Assembly (NCBI RefSeq): GCF_900116515.1
Contig: NZ_FPBA01000020.1
Coordinates: forward strand, 41,101 to 105,100
DNA: 64,000 nt
Direction: 5' to 3'
From: Geodermatophilus amargosae
GTDB lineage: Bacteria > Actinomycetota > Actinomycetes > Mycobacteriales > Geodermatophilaceae
The notes beneath the pieces are model-generated. The model saw only the letters and a program-made list of their open reading frames with translations, was not told where the DNA came from and made no database searches. A program made the translations under genes and the position numbers. Of this stretch, positions 29,381 through 39,000 are shown piece by piece (the stretch's first letter is position 1; each line of letters begins with the position of its first letter).

Positions 29381-29791
29381 CTAGGCGGGCTCCCCCGGTG
29401 TCGGCGACCCGTTTCCCAGCGGGACGAACAGGCAGAACGGATGGCCGTCGGGGTCGGCGTAGACGCGCACGACCTCGTCGGGGTCGTCGTAGCCGCCGAG
29501 CTGCCGCGCGCCGGCCTCCTCCGCGACGGCACAGGCCGCGGCGAGGTCGTCCACCTCGAGATCGAGGTGGATCTGCATCTGCTGGGTGCCCGGCTCCGGC
29601 GGCCACACCGGCGGCACGTGGTCGCGCTCGAGCTGGAAGGACAGCCCGGTGCCGCCGTCGGCCGGCCGCAACGTCGCCCATCCCTCCTCGTCGTCGCGGA
29701 GGGGCCAGCCGAGCAGCCGCTGGTAGAAGCGGGCCAGGGCGGGTGGGTCCGGGGAGCCGAGGACGGCGGCGGTGAGGCGGAACTGCGGCAT
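29381..29791 (-). CDS. VOC-family protein (glyoxalase/bleomycin-resistance fold)
   Basis: A 136-residue vicinal-oxygen-chelate protein with two beta-alpha-beta-beta-beta units. Metal-type His/Glu positions can be seen in MQIHLDLEVDD and the closing ADPDGHPFCLF. The ATG overlaps the upstream amidohydrolase stop by one base (TGATG). It may be a small-molecule lyase or binding protein. Confidence 0.85.
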   Translation of the reverse strand: MPQFRLTAAVLGSPDPPALARFYQRLLGWPLRDDEEGWATLRPADGGTGLSFQLERDHVPPVWPPEPGTQQMQIHLDLEVDDLAAACAVAEEAGARQLGGYDDPDEVVRVYADPDGHPFCLFVPLGNGSPTPGEPA

Positions 29792-30684
29792 CAGCCCTCC
29801 AGTGCGAACAGCCGGGCGCCGTTGTCGTGCAGCACCGCGCGCAGCCAGTCGTCGCCCAGGTCCAGGCGGCACAGCGCGGCCAGCTGCTCGGCGTAGGGGT
29901 ACGGGATCGACGGGAAGTCGCTGCCGAGCAGCACCTTGTCCCGCAGCGCCGCCAGCCGCGGCCGGTCGGCGGGGTCGAAGGGCATGAGCCGCTCGGTGAA
30001 GTCGGTGGCGAACATGGTGGTGTCCAGGTGCACCCGCTCGTACCGCTCGGCGAGGTCGAGGAAGTCGCGGTACTCGGGCATCCCGAGGTGGGCGATCACC
30101 AGGCGCAGCCCGGGGTGCCGCTCGAGCAGGCCGGTCATGGGCGCGGGCCCGGTGTGCTCCCCGCGCAGGGGTCCCGACCCGCAGTGGATGACCACCGGCG
30201 TCCCGGTCTCCTCCAGCCGCGCCCAGACGGCGTCGAGCAGCGGGTCGCGCGGGTCGAAGGACCCCACCTGCACGTGCACCTTGAACACCCGCACGCCACG
30301 GTCGAGCGCCTCGGCCACGTAGTGCGGCGCCTCGGGCTCGGGGAAGAACGTGGCCGAGGACAGCACCTGCGGGTGGGTGGCGGCGAACTCGTGTGACCAG
30401 TCGTTGAGCCAGGCGGCCATGCCGGCCTTGTGGGGGTAGGGCAGCGTCGGGAACGCGCGCACGCCCAGCCGGCCGAGGACGGCGAGCCGCTCGTCCTCGG
30501 GCAGCGGGTAGTGCACCGGCCAGGCCGCGCCGTAGTGCGTCTGCGCCGCCTCGAAGTAGGACCACACCTTCGCCTGCACCCGCGGCGGCAGGAAGTGCAC
30601 GTGCACGTCGACCAGCCCTGGCAGGCCCAGCTCGCGCCAGAACCGCGGGACGTCGTCGTCGTCGAGGGGCGGCAGGGGGCTCAC
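29791..30684 (-). CDS. Amidohydrolase-family metal-dependent hydrolase/decarboxylase
   Basis: A 297-residue amidohydrolase-2 (ACMSD-like) TIM barrel. Metal ligands are visible as DVHVHF at the first strand, His in VVIHCGSG, His in IAHLGMPEY and Asp in LLGSDFPSIPYPY. It is the head gene of the leftward operon amidohydrolase-VOC-GNAT-GNAT-SCO6745-CMD. The start is GTG at 30684. The substrate is not deducible, though ring-cleavage acids are typical. Confidence 0.87.
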   Translation of the reverse strand: MSPLPPLDDDDVPRFWRELGLPGLVDVHVHFLPPRVQAKVWSYFEAAQTHYGAAWPVHYPLPEDERLAVLGRLGVRAFPTLPYPHKAGMAAWLNDWSHEFAATHPQVLSSATFFPEPEAPHYVAEALDRGVRVFKVHVQVGSFDPRDPLLDAVWARLEETGTPVVIHCGSGPLRGEHTGPAPMTGLLERHPGLRLVIAHLGMPEYRDFLDLAERYERVHLDTTMFATDFTERLMPFDPADRPRLAALRDKVLLGSDFPSIPYPYAEQLAALCRLDLGDDWLRAVLHDNGARLFALEG

Positions 30685-30731
30685 CGGAGGGAACGTAGCG
30701 CCCGCCGGGGCGGGAGGCCTCCGCCCCCCGC

Positions 30732-31892
30732 TCAGCGCCGGCCGGGAGAGACGGCGGCGCAGGTGGCCAGCTCGACGACGTCGTGCAGCCGCTCGAACAG
30801 CCCCGGCGCGGTGCTCGGCGTGATCTGCGCGTTCACCGGCACCGTGACCGTCCGCCGGCCGGTCGCCGTGGCGGCGGCGAACTGCGTGTACCCGGCGGTG
30901 TTGCCCGTGTGCCCGTAGACGGTGCCGCACCGGGTGTCGTACCGGAACAGCCCCAGGCCGGCGGAGTTCTCGCCCGGGCCGGGCGGCTCCGACGACCCCG
31001 GCCGGAAGCGGAACTGCTCGGCCCGGGTCCGCCGGTCGGTGAAGGCCCCCCGGACGTCCGCGCCGATGAACCGAGCGAGGTCGGCGGGGGTCGACACGAC
31101 CCCACCGGAGGCCCACGCCCAGCCTGCCGCCAGCACCGTGCTCACGTCCTCGGGCGGCTGCTCCGACACGTCGTAGCCGGAGACGTGCGGCTCGGGCAGC
31201 CCGGGTCCCGTGGGCAGGCTCGTCGCGGTCAGGCCGGCGGGCCGGAGCACCTCAGCGTGCAGCACGTCGGCGTAGGAGCGGCCGGTGGCCGACTCGATCA
31301 GCAGTGCGACCACGACGTTGTCGGAGTTGGAGTACCGGTACTCCGTCCCCGGGGTGGACAGCAGGGGCTCGTCCTCGACGTAGGACAAGAGGTGCCGGGG
31401 CTCCGGCGGGTCGGTGAGGGACGCGACCACCTCCGCCCGGAAGTCGTCGCTCCTGCTGAAGTCCGGGATGCCGCTGGTGTGCCCGAGCAGCTGGCGCAGG
31501 GTGATCGGCCACCACGCACGCGGCAGGTCCGGCAGCCGGGTGCCGATGGCGTCGTCCAGGGACAGCACGCCCTGGGACACCAGGCGCAGCGCGGTCGCGG
31601 CGCTGTACGCCTTGGCGACGCTCGCGACCCGCATGGCATCCCCGGCCTCGGGACGGCGTCCGGTGGCGGTGTCGGCCACCCCGGCGGTCAGCACGTCGAG
31701 GCTCCCGCCGCGGCCCAGGGTCACGATGGCCCCGGGTGGCCCGCCCGGCTGCTGCACCAGGTCGTCGAGGGCGCTCTGCAGCGCTTCGGTCCGTGGCCTG
31801 TCGTGGGCGACCGCGGGCCCCACCCCCAGGGACAGGCAGAGCCCGGTGACCAGGGGCGCGAGGAGGACCAGTGCGCGCCGTCTTCTCAGCAT
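30732..31892 (-). CDS. Secreted serine hydrolase (beta-lactamase/D-Ala-D-Ala carboxypeptidase-like)
   Basis: The 386-residue precursor has an Arg-rich start, a hydrophobic stretch and a cleavage site after AVA at 29. Class C-type motifs are Ser91-x-x-Lys94 (SVAK), YSN in YRYSNSDN and HTG in YGHTGNTAGY. It is the third member of this fold in the window. An upstream ATG at 31925 is possible but adds only charged residues. Confidence 0.88.
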   Translation of the reverse strand: MLRRRRALVLLAPLVTGLCLSLGVGPAVAHDRPRTEALQSALDDLVQQPGGPPGAIVTLGRGGSLDVLTAGVADTATGRRPEAGDAMRVASVAKAYSAATALRLVSQGVLSLDDAIGTRLPDLPRAWWPITLRQLLGHTSGIPDFSRSDDFRAEVVASLTDPPEPRHLLSYVEDEPLLSTPGTEYRYSNSDNVVVALLIESATGRSYADVLHAEVLRPAGLTATSLPTGPGLPEPHVSGYDVSEQPPEDVSTVLAAGWAWASGGVVSTPADLARFIGADVRGAFTDRRTRAEQFRFRPGSSEPPGPGENSAGLGLFRYDTRCGTVYGHTGNTAGYTQFAAATATGRRTVTVPVNAQITPSTAPGLFERLHDVVELATCAAVSPGRR

Positions 31893-31950
31893 CGGCGGAG
31901 CCTGGCGGGGTGGAGACGCGCCCACCAGGGTCTCCGGGTCCGCCCGCCGG

Positions 31951-32874
31951 CTACCGCAGCGTGACGACGACCTTGCCGCGCACGTGCCCGCCGGCCACCA
32001 GGTCGTGCGCCTCGGCGGTGCGCTCGAGCGGAAACGCTCTCGCGATGGCCACCCGCAGCTGGCCGGCGTCGGCCATCCGGCCCAGCTCCTCGAGGTCGTG
32101 CCGCTCGGGCCGCACGAACACGTAGCGCCCGCCCATCGCGTTGACCGCCGGGTCGACGACGCTGGCGATGCGGGAGACGTCCCGCACCTGCTCGGGCGCG
32201 TCGGCCAGGGCGTCGCCGCCGTTGAGGTCCAGGACGGCGTCGACCGGCGCGGAGAGCTGCTCGCTGACCGGCCCGGCGGAGTAGTCGAGGACCTCGGCGG
32301 CGCCGGCGTCGCGCAGGAAGCCGTGGCTGCGCGGGCTGGCGGTGCCGACGACGTGCGCGCCGAGCGCGACGGCGATCTGCACGGCGAAGAAGCCGACCCC
32401 GCCCGCGGCCCGGTGCACCAGCACGCGGTCGCCCTCGCCGACGTCGAGCGCCTCGGTCAGCGCCTGGTAGGCGGTCAGCCCGGCCAGCGGCAGCGCCCCG
32501 GCCTCGGCGAAGGACAGCGACTCCGGCTTGGGCGCCACGCAGCGCTGCGGTGCCGGCACGAGCTCGGCGGCGGTCCCCCACTGGACGTCGTCGCGGCGGA
32601 GGTAGCCGAACACCTCGTCGCCGGGCGCGAGGTCGACGACCGCCGGCCCGACCGCCTCGACGGTGCCGGCGAGGTCCCAGCCCGGGACGATCGGGAAGTG
32701 GTGCGGGAAGAGCCCGGCCAGGTTCCCCTCGCGGATCCCGACGTCGACCGGGTTGACCCCGGCGGCGTGCGTGCGGACCAGCACCGTGTCCGGGCCGACC
32801 GGCGGCTCGGGGAGGTCGTCGCGCAGCGTCAGGACGTCGGAGCCCCCGAACCGGTCGAAGGCGATGCCCCTCAA
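31951..32874 (-). CDS. NADP-dependent quinone oxidoreductase-like (zinc-less MDR)
   Basis: A 307-residue medium-chain dehydrogenase/reductase of the zinc-independent quinone-oxidoreductase type, with [24 protein letters not shown] and the NADPH loop [16 protein letters not shown]. Typical Zn ligands are missing. The start is the rare TTG at 32874, overlapping the smpB stop (TTGA), and the family N-terminus ([11 protein letters not shown]) fits there. Confidence 0.87.
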   Translation of the reverse strand: MRGIAFDRFGGSDVLTLRDDLPEPPVGPDTVLVRTHAAGVNPVDVGIREGNLAGLFPHHFPIVPGWDLAGTVEAVGPAVVDLAPGDEVFGYLRRDDVQWGTAAELVPAPQRCVAPKPESLSFAEAGALPLAGLTAYQALTEALDVGEGDRVLVHRAAGGVGFFAVQIAVALGAHVVGTASPRSHGFLRDAGAAEVLDYSAGPVSEQLSAPVDAVLDLNGGDALADAPEQVRDVSRIASVVDPAVNAMGGRYVFVRPERHDLEELGRMADAGQLRVAIARAFPLERTAEAHDLVAGGHVRGKVVVTLR

Positions 32875-33347
32875 CGGCGTCCCTTCACGTAGCGGCCGAA
32901 GGCCTTCTGGATCTCGCGGCGGGAGTCCCGCTCGGCGAGGTCGTGGCGCTTGTCGTAGGACTTCTTGCCCTTGGCGAGGGCGAGGGTGGCCTTGACCTTG
33001 CCGTCCTTGAAGTACAGGTCCAGCGGCACGAGCGTCAGGCCGCCCTCGCGGGTCTTGCCGATCAGCTTGTCGATCTCCTCGCGGTGCATGAGCACCTTGC
33101 GCTTGCGGCGCGGGGCGTGGTTGGTCCAGGTCCCCTGCGTGTACTCGGGGATGTGCACGTGCTGGAGCCACACCTCGCCGTCGTCGACGGTGGCGAAGCC
33201 GTCGACCAGCGACGCCCGGCCGGCGCGCAGGCTCTTCACCTCGGTGCCGGTGAGCACCAGGCCGACCTCGAAGGTGTCGAGGATCGAGTAGTCGTGCCGC
33301 GCCTTCTTGTTCTGGGCGATGAACTTCCGCCCCTGTTCCCGCGGCAT
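32871..33347 (-). CDS. smpB: SsrA-binding protein SmpB
   Basis: A 158-residue OB-fold protein that delivers tmRNA to stalled ribosomes. It begins near-canonically with [26 protein letters not shown], contains LRAGRASL and [17 protein letters not shown], and ends with a basic tail. Its RNA partner ssrA is at 22.9-23.3 kb on the same strand. It belongs to the actinobacterial prfB-ftsE-ftsX-smpB neighbourhood. Confidence 0.97.
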   Translation of the reverse strand: MPREQGRKFIAQNKKARHDYSILDTFEVGLVLTGTEVKSLRAGRASLVDGFATVDDGEVWLQHVHIPEYTQGTWTNHAPRRKRKVLMHREEIDKLIGKTREGGLTLVPLDLYFKDGKVKATLALAKGKKSYDKRHDLAERDSRREIQKAFGRYVKGRR

Positions 33348-33366
33348 GTCCCCAGGTTACTGGGGC

Positions 33367-34386
33367 TCACCGCCGCCCATCCCCCGCGGCGGCGATCTCG
33401 CGCCGGAGCTGCCCGTAGGTGGGGGCCTGCACCGGCAGGAACGCCGCCTCGCGCACGCGCCGGGCGGTGTCGCTGCCGGCCAGGTACCCCGACCCGCCGG
33501 CCACCGCGGTCTCCAGCCGCACCGCCTCCGCCGCGACGTCCAGGGCGGCCAGCCGCAACCGGGCGAGGTCGCCGGGGTGCACGCCCACCCGGTCGCCGGC
33601 GAGGTCCTCCAGCCGGCGGGCGGCGTCGTCGCGGCGCTCGGCCAGCGCGGCGGCGTCCGGACGCAGGACGGCGGGCAGGTGCTCGCCGGCGGCGGTCAGC
33701 GCGGCGTCGGCGACGCCGAGGGCGAGCGCGGTCTGCAGGAGCAGCATCGCCGGGCGGCACACGGCCATGAAGCCGGCCAGGTCGTCGCTGAGCACCTGCC
33801 CGGACCCGACGACGACGCCGTCGAGGTGCAGGCCGCCGGTGCCGGTGCCGCGCAGGCCGAGCAGGTCGTGCGGCCCGGTCGGCGTCACGCCGGCGTCGGT
33901 GCGCCGGAACAGCACCACCACCCGGCCCTCGTCGGCGGTCCGCGCGGGCGTGACCACGACGGCGTCGTCGAAGAGGTTGGACGCCCAGCCGACGGTGCCC
34001 GACAGCCGCCAGCCCGCGCCGTCGCGGACGGCGTGGACCGGGAGCGTGCCGGTGCCGGCGAGGTCGGCGACCGCCGGGGCGAGCGCGGTGGCGCCGGGGA
34101 CGGTGCCGGCCCGCAGCTCGGCGACGAGGCCGGTCAGCGGCTCCGGCGGCGGGCAGCAGCGCAGGTACTCGAGCACCATCCGCTGCGACCAGGCGCCGAA
34201 GGCGGTGGCCAGCGACACCGACGCGAGCCGGCGGAGCATCCGCACCGAGGCCAGCAGCGCGACGGTGGGGTCGTCGTCGTCCGCGCCGAACGCACCGATC
34301 TCACCGAGCCGCCGCAGGGCGGGGCGGACGTCGGCCCGGCCGGCGTCGAGGTCGTCTGCCGTGGCACCGGTCACCGTCGTCGTCAT
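33367..34386 (-). CDS. Acyl-CoA dehydrogenase-like flavoprotein
   Basis: A 339-residue member of the acyl-CoA dehydrogenase/flavin-dependent hydroxylase superfamily. The middle beta domain (GWRLSGTVGWASNLFDDAVVV) and helical C-terminus (VAGGSGYLAGSDTARRVREAAFLPVQAPTYG) are clear. No catalytic Glu is obvious. It is inserted between ftsX and smpB, which are usually adjacent in actinobacteria. It may have arrived by recombination, though its codon usage looks normal for the window. Confidence 0.75.
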   Translation of the reverse strand: MTTTVTGATADDLDAGRADVRPALRRLGEIGAFGADDDDPTVALLASVRMLRRLASVSLATAFGAWSQRMVLEYLRCCPPPEPLTGLVAELRAGTVPGATALAPAVADLAGTGTLPVHAVRDGAGWRLSGTVGWASNLFDDAVVVTPARTADEGRVVVLFRRTDAGVTPTGPHDLLGLRGTGTGGLHLDGVVVGSGQVLSDDLAGFMAVCRPAMLLLQTALALGVADAALTAAGEHLPAVLRPDAAALAERRDDAARRLEDLAGDRVGVHPGDLARLRLAALDVAAEAVRLETAVAGGSGYLAGSDTARRVREAAFLPVQAPTYGQLRREIAAAGDGRR

Positions 34387-34436
34387 GCCCCTGCCCTACC
34401 CCGGTGTCCGCCTTTCGCGCGCGGATGGCGGCGGGA

Positions 34437-35321
34437 CTACAGGCGGACGTAGAGGCGCAGCGTCACGTAGGCGGCGACCGCGGCCAGCCCGACGCCGGCG
34501 CCGGCGATGATCGGGCTGATCGTGGCGATCGCGCCCCAGTCGACCGGCGGGATGATGCCGGCCTTGATCGGCCCGGCCAGCGTCTTGTCGACGAAGAGCA
34601 CCTTGGTGAGCACCAGGCCGCCGACGGCGAGCAGCGCGCCGATCAGGCCGGCGAGCGCCGCCTCGAGGATGAACGGCAGCTGGGTGTACCAGCGGGAGGC
34701 GCCGACCAGCCGCATGATGTTGGTCTCGTTGCGGCGGTTGAACGCGGCCAGCTGGATGGTGTTGGAGATCAGCAGCAGGGCCGCCAGCGCCTGCACCACC
34801 GCGACGGCGATGGTCGCGTTGCGGGCGCCGTTGAGCAGGCTGAACAAGCGGTCGAGGAAGTCGCCCTCGTCGCGCACCTGGTCCACCCCGTTCTGCCCGT
34901 TGGGGAACTCCGCGGCGATGACCTCGTAGCGCTCGGGGTTGACCAGCTCCACGCGGAAGCTCTCCGGCAGCGCGTCGGCAGGGGTGTTCTCGACCAGCTC
35001 GGGCTGCTGGGAGAACTGCTGCTGGAAGCGCTCGTAGGCCTCGGCCTTGGACTCGTAGAGGTAGCTCTGCACCTCCGGCGAGTCGGCCAGCTGCGCCTCG
35101 ATGGCGCCGCGCTGCTCGTCGGTGACGTCGTCGGCCAGGAAGATGGAGACCTGCACCTTGTCGTAGTAGATCTCCTTCATGTCGGAGATCATCCCGGCGA
35201 TGAGCAGGCCGGTCCCCATGAGACCGAGCGAGATGGCCGTGGTCAGGATCATCGCGACCGTCATGGTCAGGTTGCGACGCAGCCCGGTGGCCACCTCGGA
35301 GAGGACGAAGTTGACGCGCAT
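34437..35321 (-). CDS. ftsX: Cell division protein FtsX
   Basis: A 294-residue membrane partner of FtsE that couples the divisome to peptidoglycan hydrolases. It has the N-terminal cytosolic/first membrane helix, an extracellular domain (about 55-170) and three further membrane helices. The family segment NETNIMRLVGASRWYTQLPFILEA is near residue 210. It is transcribed with ftsE 68 bases upstream. Confidence 0.95.
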   Translation of the reverse strand: MRVNFVLSEVATGLRRNLTMTVAMILTTAISLGLMGTGLLIAGMISDMKEIYYDKVQVSIFLADDVTDEQRGAIEAQLADSPEVQSYLYESKAEAYERFQQQFSQQPELVENTPADALPESFRVELVNPERYEVIAAEFPNGQNGVDQVRDEGDFLDRLFSLLNGARNATIAVAVVQALAALLLISNTIQLAAFNRRNETNIMRLVGASRWYTQLPFILEAALAGLIGALLAVGGLVLTKVLFVDKTLAGPIKAGIIPPVDWGAIATISPIIAGAGVGLAAVAAYVTLRLYVRL

Positions 35322-35389
35322 GGAATCCCTGTCGTGAGGTGCAGGTCGTGGGGAGCGGGCGGCTCAGCGGCCGTCGCGACGGCGTCGCA

Positions 35390-36079
35390 TCAGCGGCCCA
35401 CGCCGTAGACACCGCGCGTCTGGTCGCGGGTGATCTGGCCCCCGTTGAGCTCGATGACGCGCCGGCGCATCGAGTCGACGATGTGGTAGTCGTGCGTCGC
35501 CATGATCACGGTGGTGCCGGTGCGGTTGATCCGCTCCAGCAGCAGCATGATCCCCTCGCTGGTCTCCGGGTCGAGGTTGCCGGTGGGCTCGTCGGCGAGC
35601 AGGACCAGCGGCCGGTTGACGAACGCGCGGGCGATCGCGACCCGCTGCTGCTCACCACCGGAGAGCTCGTGCGGCAGGCGGGCGGCCTTGCCCTCGAGCC
35701 CGACCATCTCCAGCACCTCGGGCACGACCCGCTTGATCGTGCGGTGCGGCTTGTTGATGACCTCGAGGGCGAAGGCGACGTTCTCCGCCACCGTCCGGTT
35801 GCGCAGCAGCCGGAAGTCCTGGAAGACGCAGCCCATCGTGCGGCGGAGCTTGGGCACCTGCCACTTGCTCATCGTGTTCAGCGTCTTGCCGTTGACGGTG
35901 ACCGTCCCGCGGGTCGGGTCGTCCTCCTTGAGCAGCAGCCGGAGGAAGGTCGACTTGCCGGAGCCCGAGGAGCCGATCAGGAAGACGAACTCGCCCTTGT
36001 CGATCTCCGTCGACACGTCATCGAGGGCCGGCCGTCCGCTGGCCGGGTAGAGCTTGGTGACGTGTTGCAGTTCGATCAC
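35390..36079 (-). CDS. ftsE: Cell division ATP-binding protein FtsE
   Basis: A 229-residue ABC ATPase of the FtsEX complex. Walker A is GSSGSGKST (about 35-43), the signature is LSGGEQQR and Walker B is [12 protein letters not shown]. The GTG at 36079 is used because the first residues [12 protein letters not shown] match FtsE, whereas the open extension upstream does not. It lies between prfB and ftsX as in mycobacteria. Confidence 0.95.
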   Translation of the reverse strand: MIELQHVTKLYPASGRPALDDVSTEIDKGEFVFLIGSSGSGKSTFLRLLLKEDDPTRGTVTVNGKTLNTMSKWQVPKLRRTMGCVFQDFRLLRNRTVAENVAFALEVINKPHRTIKRVVPEVLEMVGLEGKAARLPHELSGGEQQRVAIARAFVNRPLVLLADEPTGNLDPETSEGIMLLLERINRTGTTVIMATHDYHIVDSMRRRVIELNGGQITRDQTRGVYGVGR

Positions 36080-36212
36080 GAGGGGCCACGGTACCTGCCC
36101 GGAGCCGCACGATGGTCGGTTCGCGCGAGGACGCACCGGTGCGTTTCCCGACCCGCGCCCCTACCCGGCGGGATCGCCCCGCCAACCCCGCCAGATCGTG
36201 ACGGAGGCGACC

Positions 36213-37325
36213 CTAGTTGGCGGGGACGCTCTCCTGCTGGCGGCGCCAGCGGATGCCGGCCTCGATGAAGCCGTCGATGTCGCCGTCGAGGACCGCCGAC
36301 GTGTTGCCGGTCTCCTGCTCGGTCCGCAGGTCCTTGACCATCTGGTACGGGTGCAGGACGTAGGAGCGCATCTGGTTGCCCCAGCTGCTCCCCTCCCCCT
36401 TGAGCGCGTCCATCTCGGCGCGCTGCTCCTGCTGGCGGACGACGAGCAGCCGGGCCTGCAGCACCCGCAGCGCGGCCGCCCGGTTCTGGATCTGGCTCTT
36501 CTCGTTCTGGCAGGAGACGACGATGCCGGTCGGGATGTGGGTCATCCGGACGGCGGAGTCGGTGGTGTTGACGCTCTGCCCGCCGGGACCCGAGGAGCGG
36601 AAGACGTCGACCCGGATCTCGTTCTCCGGGATGTCGACGTGGTCGGTCTGCTCGACGACGGGCAGCACCTCGACGCCGGCGAACGACGTCTGCCGGCGGC
36701 CCTGGTTGTCGAAGGGCGAGATCCGGACCAGCCGGTGGGTGCCCTGCTCGACCGAGAGCGTGCCGTAGGCGTAGGGCTGCTTGACCGCGAACGTGGCCGA
36801 CTTGATGCCGGCCTCCTCGGCGTAGGAGACGTCGTACACCTCGACCGGGTACTTGTGCCGCTCGGCCCAGCGCAGGTACATCCGCATCAGCATCTCGGCG
36901 AAGTCGGCCGCGTCCACGCCGCCGGCCTCGGAGCGGATGGTCACCAGCGCCTCGCGGGGGTCGTACTCGCCGTTGAGCAGCGTGCGGACCTCGAGCTCGT
37001 CGATCGCCTTGCGCAGGCTCTCCAGCTCCCGCTCGGTCTCGGCGGTGGTGGCCTCGTCGTTCTCCTCCGCGGCCATCTCGTGCAGCAGGCCGACGTCGTC
37101 GAGCCGGCCGCGCAGCTCCTCGACCCGGCGCAGGTCCCCCTGCAGGTAGGAGAGCTTGGAGGTCAGCGCCTGGGCGGCCTCGATGTCGTTCCAGAGGTCC
37201 GGCGCGGCCGCCTGCTGCTCGAGCTCGGCGACCTCGCGGCGGAGGCGGTCGACGTCGAGGACGGACTCGATGCTCGTGAGGGTCGTGTCCAGTTCGTCCA
37301 GGACGACGGAGAAGTCTGCGGCCAC
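36213..37325 (-). CDS. prfB: Peptide chain release factor 2
   Basis: A 370-residue RF2 that terminates at UGA and UAA. The anticodon-like tripeptide SPF is at residues 203-205 and the catalytic GGQ at 248-250 (SGPGGQSVN). There is no programmed frameshift; the frame is continuous from [11 protein letters not shown]2 does not read UAG, so this gene does not compete with the proposed UAG-Sec codon. RF1, which does, is not in the window. Confidence 0.97.
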   Translation of the reverse strand: MAADFSVVLDELDTTLTSIESVLDVDRLRREVAELEQQAAAPDLWNDIEAAQALTSKLSYLQGDLRRVEELRGRLDDVGLLHEMAAEENDEATTAETERELESLRKAIDELEVRTLLNGEYDPREALVTIRSEAGGVDAADFAEMLMRMYLRWAERHKYPVEVYDVSYAEEAGIKSATFAVKQPYAYGTLSVEQGTHRLVRISPFDNQGRRQTSFAGVEVLPVVEQTDHVDIPENEIRVDVFRSSGPGGQSVNTTDSAVRMTHIPTGIVVSCQNEKSQIQNRAAALRVLQARLLVVRQQEQRAEMDALKGEGSSWGNQMRSYVLHPYQMVKDLRTEQETGNTSAVLDGDIDGFIEAGIRWRRQQESVPAN

Positions 37326-37415
37326 GTCGATCGAGGGTAGTGCGCCCCGGGAAGGTGGCGGCGGTCACGGCGGTTGCAGCGACACGTCCTGACCGCCGAC
37401 CGGGAGGAGCGCGGG

Positions 37416-38315
37416 ATGCGCGCCGTCGTCTACACGCAGTACGGAGAGCCCGACGTCGTGGGCGTCGCGGAGGTGCAGGAGCCGCACGCCGGGCCGGGGC
37501 GGGTGCGGATCGCCGTCCGGGCGGCGAGCGTCAACCCGATCGACTGGAAGCAGGTCACCGGCCTCATGGCCCGCGGGGACCGGCCCGACGGGCCGGCCGT
37601 GCCCGGCGTGGACGCCGCCGGGATCGTGGACGAGGTCGGCGAGGGCCTCACCGGCGTGCAGGTCGGCGACCCGGTGTTCGGCCTCGGCCGGGCGACGGCG
37701 GCCGAGCACGCCGTCCTGCACGCGTGGGCGCCCAAGCCCCCGGAGGTGTCCTTCGAGGTCGCCGCGGGGCTGGGCGTGACCGGCGAGACCGCCGTCCGCG
37801 TGCTCGACCTGCTGAACCTCGACGTCGGCCGCACGGTCGTCGTCGACGGTGCGAGCGGCGGGGTCGGCACCGTCACCGTGCAGGTCGCCGTCAGCCGCGG
37901 GCTCGGCGTGATCGGCACGTCGTCGCCGGCCAACGCCGACTTCGTCCGCTCGCTCGGCGCGCTGCCCGTCCCCCACGGCGAGGGCCTGGCCGACCGGGTG
38001 CGGGAGATCGCGCCCGACGGGGTGGACGGCGGGATCGACACCGCAGGCCGCGGGTCGGTCCGCGACCTGGTGGCGCTCACCGGCGACCCCGGGAAGGTGG
38101 TGACCATCGCCGACTTCGGCGCCGGCGAGCTCGGCGTGCACGTGACGACGTCGAGCGAGGGCGCCGTCCCGCGGCTGGCCGAGGTGGCCGGGCTGGTGCG
38201 CCAGGGCCGGCTGCAGCTGCCGGTGGCGGAGAGCTACCCGCTCGAGCAGGCGGCCGAGGCCTACCGCCGCAGCCGCGAGGGGCACGTGCGCGGCAAGCTC
38301 GTGCTGGTGCCCTGA
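37416..38315 (+). CDS. NADPH:quinone reductase-like MDR
   Basis: A 299-residue zinc-less medium-chain reductase, with MRAVVYTQYGEPDVV, SVNPIDWKQVTG, GVDAAGIVDEVGEG and the NADPH loop DGASGGVGTVTVQVA. It is divergent from prfB. The ATG at 37416 follows GGGAGGAG by 7 bases. It has no redox-regulator gene beside it, unlike the pair at 13-14 kb. Confidence 0.9.
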   Translation: MRAVVYTQYGEPDVVGVAEVQEPHAGPGRVRIAVRAASVNPIDWKQVTGLMARGDRPDGPAVPGVDAAGIVDEVGEGLTGVQVGDPVFGLGRATAAEHAVLHAWAPKPPEVSFEVAAGLGVTGETAVRVLDLLNLDVGRTVVVDGASGGVGTVTVQVAVSRGLGVIGTSSPANADFVRSLGALPVPHGEGLADRVREIAPDGVDGGIDTAGRGSVRDLVALTGDPGKVVTIADFGAGELGVHVTTSSEGAVPRLAEVAGLVRQGRLQLPVAESYPLEQAAEAYRRSREGHVRGKLVLVP

Positions 38316-38325
38316 GTCCCCCGGG

Positions 38326-38652
38326 TCAGGGCCCGCGCGTCTCGGTCACCACCCAGCGCAGGTACTCGGGGCTGCCGTCGACCAGCGGCAGCGCGATGAC
38401 GCACGGCACGTCGTAGGGGTGCAGCTCGGCGGTGCGGGCGACGATCGCCGGCACCAGCGCGCGGCGGGTGTGCAGGGCGACGCGGGCCTCCGGGTCGTCG
38501 TGCACCTCGCCCGCCCACCGGTACACCGACCGGATGGCGGTGAGCTGGTGCCCGCAGGCGGCCAGCCGCTCCTCGACGAGGGTCCGCGTGTAGCCGGCCA
38601 GCCAGTCGGCGTCGGGGCCGGTGACGACGACCTCGCAGCACTCGGGGTCCAC
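38326..38652 (-). CDS. cutA: CutA1-family divalent-cation tolerance protein
   Basis: A 108-residue small trimeric ferredoxin-like-fold protein. The family pattern is clear in LVEERLAACGHQLTAIRSVYRWAGEVHDDPE and HPYDVPCVIALPL. Its role in metal tolerance is poorly defined in the family generally. The GTG at 38652 is chosen; the extra open sequence upstream is unlike the family. Confidence 0.88.
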   Translation of the reverse strand: MDPECCEVVVTGPDADWLAGYTRTLVEERLAACGHQLTAIRSVYRWAGEVHDDPEARVALHTRRALVPAIVARTAELHPYDVPCVIALPLVDGSPEYLRWVVTETRGP

Positions 38653-38702
38653 GTGCCCATCCTGGGGTGCGTGCCCGGGGGCGCGCGGGGTAGGGCCCGC
38701 CC

Positions 38703-38942
38703 ATGAGCGACGACCTGACACTCGACATCGACGGCGAGCAGTACGTGGTCCGGCAGGGCGGCGACCTCGGACTGCAGGTGGGCCGGCGCAACGGCGGCGA
38801 GGTGGCCTGGCTCGACGACGTCGACCCGGCGCTGCTGACCGAGGACGCCCGCGCGGCGCTCGCCGAGGGCGACACGTCGAACGAGGCGCTGCGGGTGGCG
38901 ATCAGCGGCATCGTCCAGGCCGAGGTCGAGCGGGGCGGCTGA
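38703..38942 (+). CDS. Small acidic hypothetical protein
   Basis: A 79-residue soluble protein with no membrane segment, rich in Asp/Glu (MSDDLTLDIDGEQYVV, DDVDPALLTEDARAALAEGD). I do not recognise a family. The start ATG and the compact frame ending at a strong hairpin make it a probable real gene. Confidence 0.65.
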   Translation: MSDDLTLDIDGEQYVVRQGGDLGLQVGRRNGGEVAWLDDVDPALLTEDARAALAEGDTSNEALRVAISGIVQAEVERGG

Positions 38943-38950
38943 TCCGCACG

Positions 38951-38995
38951 GACGGCGCGCCGCCGGTCCCGCACGGGACCGGGCGGTGCGCCGTC
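38951..38995. terminator. Hairpin terminator between convergent genes
   Basis: A long imperfect stem of about 20 bp (GACGGCGC.. pairing with ..GCGCCGTC, one wobble and one bulge) surrounds the loop GCAC, between the small acidic protein gene and the lipase gene. Confidence 0.7.
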
Positions 38996-39000
38996 GCCGG

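Noticed and set aside
36213..37325. Programmed frameshift in prfB
   Set aside because: The RF2 frame is continuous from its start, with no in-frame stop or slippery CUU-UGA near the N-terminus.
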